From Beroe ovata (taxonomy: Eukaryota; Ctenophora; Nuda; Beroida; Beroidae): a stretch of 23,258 nucleotides of DNA. The position numbers and the translations under genes are program-made. The DNA lies in the NCBI GenBank assembly GCA_946803715.1, contig CAMPET010000019.1:371654-394911 (forward strand), given 5' to 3'. The notes beneath the pieces were generated by a model that ran no database searches, had not been told where the DNA came from, and was given only the letters and a program-made list of their open reading frames with translations. Below, piece after piece: positions 19,466 to 23,258 of the stretch; positions within the stretch are counted from its first letter, which is position 1, and every line of letters starts with the position of its first letter.

Positions 19466-22054
19466 TCATCGAATAGCAGAAGTTGGCCGACTGCCAGTTT
19501 CTCCGACCAGCACATACGACCTCATCTTGTCCTCCAGAATCGTCGTGAAGGGTGACCGCGGCTTCTTGAAATCTGCCACCTCGAAACCGAACCGCCGTCT
19601 CCTGTCGACTTTGTAGCTGAGCAGCTGCTCGGTAGTTGGTTCCTTATGGGACCACGCGTTAGTTCGTCTCCTCAGGGAGTGAACTGTCTTGTTGAGGTCT
19701 GGTGGAGCGCTCACTGATCTGAAGTTCTCGTCCACGCCCCCTGAAATTAGCGAAAGTTAATGAGGATAAACTTGTCTTAGTCCGATCACACGTCTTGTGA
19801 AGAGAATGTTACAGGGTGTGCAAATTTGGTACGAACCATTCGGCGTCATGTTGAAGTGGATGGCTGACTTGGAGAGCGCCACTTCAGCGCCCCTTTTCTC
19901 CGAGCTGATTGTCACCGCGCTCTTCTCTGCCTCATCAGGGACTTGTGGCTTTATGAACGGCGCACTGCTCACTGCTCTATTCGAGGTGGCGCTACTGCCA
20001 CCAGCCCTGGTTCCGGTAGCTGACGATTTGTTCCGCTTTGTGGGCCTTTTCTTGGAGACTTGTCGTTCTGAAAGTAGAACTGGGAGTTGAGAAATTTCCA
20101 GAATGAAGGTGCACACACATGTGGGCATCATTTCTGAGTATTGTGATTGGTAACTGTACAACACTGTCCACATGAATATATCACCTGCTATAGAAGCAGT
20201 TATCAGATCGATGACCTGGGTGTTACCCCACTCGTACGCAATATCCAGCGCTGTCTTCTCCCGTTTGGTCCGCAAGTTCACCTTGGCACCCCTCGCCAGG
20301 AGTAACTGAACAATCTCCACACTGCCGCTCTCCACCGCTCGCATCAGCGGTGTTCCTGCGGTGAATTATTATAGTCATTCATGAATAGCACATCACGAAT
20401 CTTATATTGTTATTTGGATCATGTTTATTCCATTGAATTGTCATCAAAGTTTTTATTCATTCTTTTATCATCATGATTTATAGATTCTCACTGTCCCCAA
20501 TCGAATTGTGGGACAACTCCCTATTCTCGTCCAGTGGTTGGTTCTGGAGAGTGCGCGGCGCGACGACGGAATAGGGAGTCCTACATGAACTTACCACCGT
20601 TGAGTGCCTGAGCGTCCACTTCAGCCCCGTAGTCCACCAGCATCTTGGCGATGTCCGGCTGATTAGCATGACACGCATGGTGGAGGGCTGTCCAACGGAA
20701 ATTGTCTTGCATGTTGACGTCCACTCTGTAGCATGAAGTAAAATCAAAATTTCAAATGAAAAGCTAGACGCGCGCGCATCAGATTTTCATTCATCTCACT
20801 GCGCGCGCAGTGCGGAGTCACGTAACACAGTCATGACGATAGTACAACGCCCGCAAAAATATTTTCGCGCGTAACAAAAACTCGGATTTACCACAGTGTG
20901 ACTTCAATTTGATTGCAGTCATTTTCTGCAGCCAAATACAGTCTGAACCTCACTCACCCGTATTTCAGCAAAATGAAGACAATTTGATGCCTGCCATTTG
21001 CTGCAGCTACCATTAGCGGAGTCTTGTTGAACTTATCAACTTGGTTGAAATCGATCTGATCTTCACATGCTGCCTCAATTGTCTTCAAATCGCCCAGTTG
21101 GGCTGCTTTGTGAAGTCTGATATATGAGGTGGCTGAAATGATGAATAGCTGTCAGATATGTGCAACTAGGATTGGCTCAGCACCTCATCGTAATTAGGTA
21201 ATTAGTTTCCCGTGCGAATGACTGTAAAAGTTTGCCGTATAGGAATTAGTACCGGCTATGATAATTGCCATGCTTAACATCAGTCTCAATTCGAACATGG
21301 CCAATTGCTACCCATCCAAACTAATGAAAAAAGTGGATCGATGACTGATTAACGCTGTATTCATGTTTAGCTACGTCATAAGTCCCATAACATAGTCTCT
21401 CTAGTATTTCAAACGTATATGATGAGATTAAATTAATTACAGTATTAATTCATATACAGCATAGCTCATTTGCCTAAGCGAATCATACTTGCGATATGAT
21501 GCGCTTATTCATGATCCAATTATTCAATTAAGTTTGAATTTCACAGCAACATTTTAAACGACCTGCAGCACGCACATGCTACAAACACCAAACAATAAGC
21601 ACGATGTCAATTAATTAAGAGTAGACTCGGATCTGTTTAACAAAACTGGCAGACGCGTAGACTGGATCAACCTTTTGATCACTTCAATCAGCACGGCTCA
21701 ATGAGAGCATATTATGCGCACTATAGTAGTAGGGGTCGGTTATAAACAACTTTACAAAGCAACACTCCCACACTCCTGTATTCATGGATGATGCCGAAAA
21801 CCAGCATATTCAACAACGAACAAACATCGATCAGTGGCTGGATGCTGTTCAAATTGAAATCATGTTTCAGTTAAATCATATGATTTGACAGGAGAGTGCT
21901 CAATCTCTAGATTGAGGCAAAACAATTGAACCTGGGTCAGGAGACAGGAAGCAAGATGGTACTTACTGGGTGGTGCCATGTACCAGGAGCTGTCATCCTC
22001 TATGAAAGTCTTGGGTGGGCAGTCCCTCGGGAACCGAGCAATGTCCGTGAAGTG
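19466..22054 (-). CDS. ANKEF1: ANKEF1 orthologue (ankyrin repeat and EF-hand domain protein 1), C-terminal half
   Basis: Six exons on - : 21967-22054, 20958-21132, 20595-20725, 20185-20355, 19837-20067, 19466-19740 (TGA). All phases match, giving 356 residues. The first exon carries FTDIARFPRDCPP...IEDDSSWYM, which matches the vertebrate ANKEF1 segment just before its second ankyrin block. Exons 2-4 encode about four ankyrin repeats (LHKAAQLGDLKTIEAA; KTPLMVAAANGRHQIVFILL; QDNFRWTALHHACHANQPDI; GTPLMRAVESGSVEIVQLLL). Exon 5 is a Ser/Lys/Arg-rich linker. Exon 6 has the conserved tail RRRTNAWSHKEPTTEQLLSY followed by RRRRFGFEV and FTTILEDKM. The N-terminal ankyrin repeats and EF-hand expected for the family are not in the window and should lie past 23258; the first exon starts after a TTTTCAG acceptor. 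The donor of exon 5 (GTTCGT) is weak but phase-correct. In vertebrates the gene is expressed mainly in testis and ciliated tissue; molecular role poorly known. Confidence 0.9.
20797..20812. repeat. 16-bp CpG-rich palindrome in an ANKEF1 intron
   Basis: CACTGCGCGCGCAGTG is a perfect palindrome, and a second GCGCGCGC run lies about 25 bp upstream at 20769-20777. Both sit in the intron 20726-20957 of an otherwise AT-rich stretch. Confidence 0.7.
21133..21966 (-). other. Largest ANKEF1 intron in the window
   Basis: 834-nt intron bounded by GTAAGT (21966 on -) and TTTCAG (ending at 21133). It is AT-rich, and no further exon or repeat family was recognised inside. Confidence 0.7.
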
Positions 22055-23235
22055 CTGAAAATGAATTGTCACGTGATCACTGTGTCAGTGCACAGATCTA
22101 CTGATAAGTGATCTGAACTTGAGTATTGTGATCGTAGTGTGTTTGCATCGTGGCAGCAGCCGCTTGCGTTCAAGTTTCTATTTCGGCATATTTCGGAGAA
22201 TCATACTATGGAAGGGAGTGCTATTAATTTCGCCACTCTGTGCACGCTTATGAACGCACACGCTATTTTACTACCACGTTAGCATTATACAGAGCGCAGT
22301 TCATTCTAGCCAGCTTCAGTTACATTTCCTCTGGACATGTGCCTTTTAAACGTGTTTTCATACTAGCTAAGATGCGTGACATGGGCAGGCTGCATGATTG
22401 TAAATGTGCGACAGTTTTAACAACTGCACGGCAATAGTAAATAGAGTGAGAGTCGTGATGAGTGTCGAGCATGAATCATAGCACGCGCATGCGAGTCAGG
22501 GACCGTGAGTGATGGGTGGGAAAAAGTGGACACATTATCGGGAAATAATATGATAGTATGACGTCGTAACAGAAATAATCTACAGGTACAGCAGTATGTC
22601 TCATCAACCTCTCACTTTGATAATCCATCACGTCTTTATCACTTGACGATAATGAAGTAATTACGCTAAGCACCCGCTTACCACTATATATCACGCATTA
22701 ATTCACGCATTACTATTTAGCTAATTACGGCTTGTGTGAGCACTGAGCACTCCTTGGTAAAAGCGCGACGATGCCAGCGTGATATGCACATTACAGATTG
22801 ATTTTCATATCAAGCAATCCCACAGCGTTTACTAATGGCTCTAGTGCTGACAATAATGCCACAGCGCGGTTCAGTTGGAATGCAGTAAAATTCTGTGAAG
22901 TGGAATTACAATATTCTAATCAACCCGGCATAAAGGTAGTGATGTCAATGTGCTGAAAACAATTTTGATAAGAAAAGCGCAAAAATCACGCAAAACAAAA
23001 GCACGCCGCAATCGCACCCGAAATAATCAAGAATAGTCGGGGAGAATGCGCGCACGGGCCCCCGGATCACTGAACACCAACTTCACACTATATTTTCCTG
23101 AAAGGGTTCTCTAATTTCTCATAGAACTGCAACCTTTGTTCCTCAATATTGTAACACAAATATTGTAACACCACTCTCGCAATCTCTCAATTGTTTCGCA
23201 CGTCACGTCGCACGCCGCAATCATGGAAATCGCGC
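22055..23235. other. Non-coding, probable ANKEF1 intron
   Basis: No exon matching the preceding part of ANKEF1 was found. A CGCGCATGCGA word near 22484 resembles an NRF1 site. CACGCCGCAATC occurs twice (about 23002 and 23211), and AATATTGTAACAC is duplicated in tandem near 23145-23172. The last 250 bp are richer in CpG. Confidence 0.45.
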
Positions 23236-23258
23236 GTGTGTGTGTGTGTGTGTGTGTG
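23236..23258. repeat. (GT)n microsatellite at right window edge
   Basis: Pure GT run to the last base, preceded by CGCGC. Confidence 0.97.

Noticed and set aside
22055-22072. Start codon for ANKEF1 at 22070-22072 on the minus strand
   Set aside because: The codon is GTG, not ATG, and a TTTTCAG acceptor lies directly before the conserved exon; the family has a long N-terminal half.

Overview
The window reads as nuclear DNA of an invertebrate animal. Genes are split by short GT-AG introns of about 96 to 830 nt, the protein families are animal ones (astacin-EGF-MAM protease, ANKEF1, RhoGAP), and the non-coding part holds CA/GT microsatellites, a TA-flanked inverted-repeat element and a tRNA-derived SINE. 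I cannot name the genus. One unresolved base (8578) and microsatellites at both window ends suggest a draft assembly contig.

Layout. 1-1780: non-coding flank with a CA repeat and a small tandem repeat. 1787-3083: TATA/initiator-like promoter and a Ser/Asp-rich orphan coding exon on +. 3085-9459: about 6.4 kb without a recognisable gene but rich in repeats. These include an 894-bp fold-back element (5001-5894), a solo third copy of its arm (7104-7400), a minisatellite of about 150 bp period between them, a cluster of four RFX X-box-like sites (8443-8568) and a tRNA-derived SINE (about 8613-8840). 9541-12367: two-exon orphan gene on + encoding a long disordered Ser/Thr/Pro-rich protein. 12368-13552: convergent intergenic DNA with one possible orphan exon and a TATCGATA palindrome. 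13553-16148: three-exon gene on - for a degenerate RhoGAP-like domain with a long disordered tail. 16149-16408: short divergent spacer. 16409-18975: at least eight exons on + for a secreted astacin metalloprotease with EGF-like, Cys-rich and MAM modules. 19466-22054: six exons on - for the C-terminal half of an ANKEF1 orthologue, whose N-terminal half should lie beyond the right end. 22055-23258: non-coding.

The genes do not form a functional cluster. The best-supported ones are an extracellular protease (astacin), a likely non-catalytic RhoGAP scaffold and an ankyrin protein associated in vertebrates with ciliated and sperm cells. Two genes have no recognised family. All splice models were built by hand from splice consensus, phase continuity and family fit; no alignment or transcript data were available.
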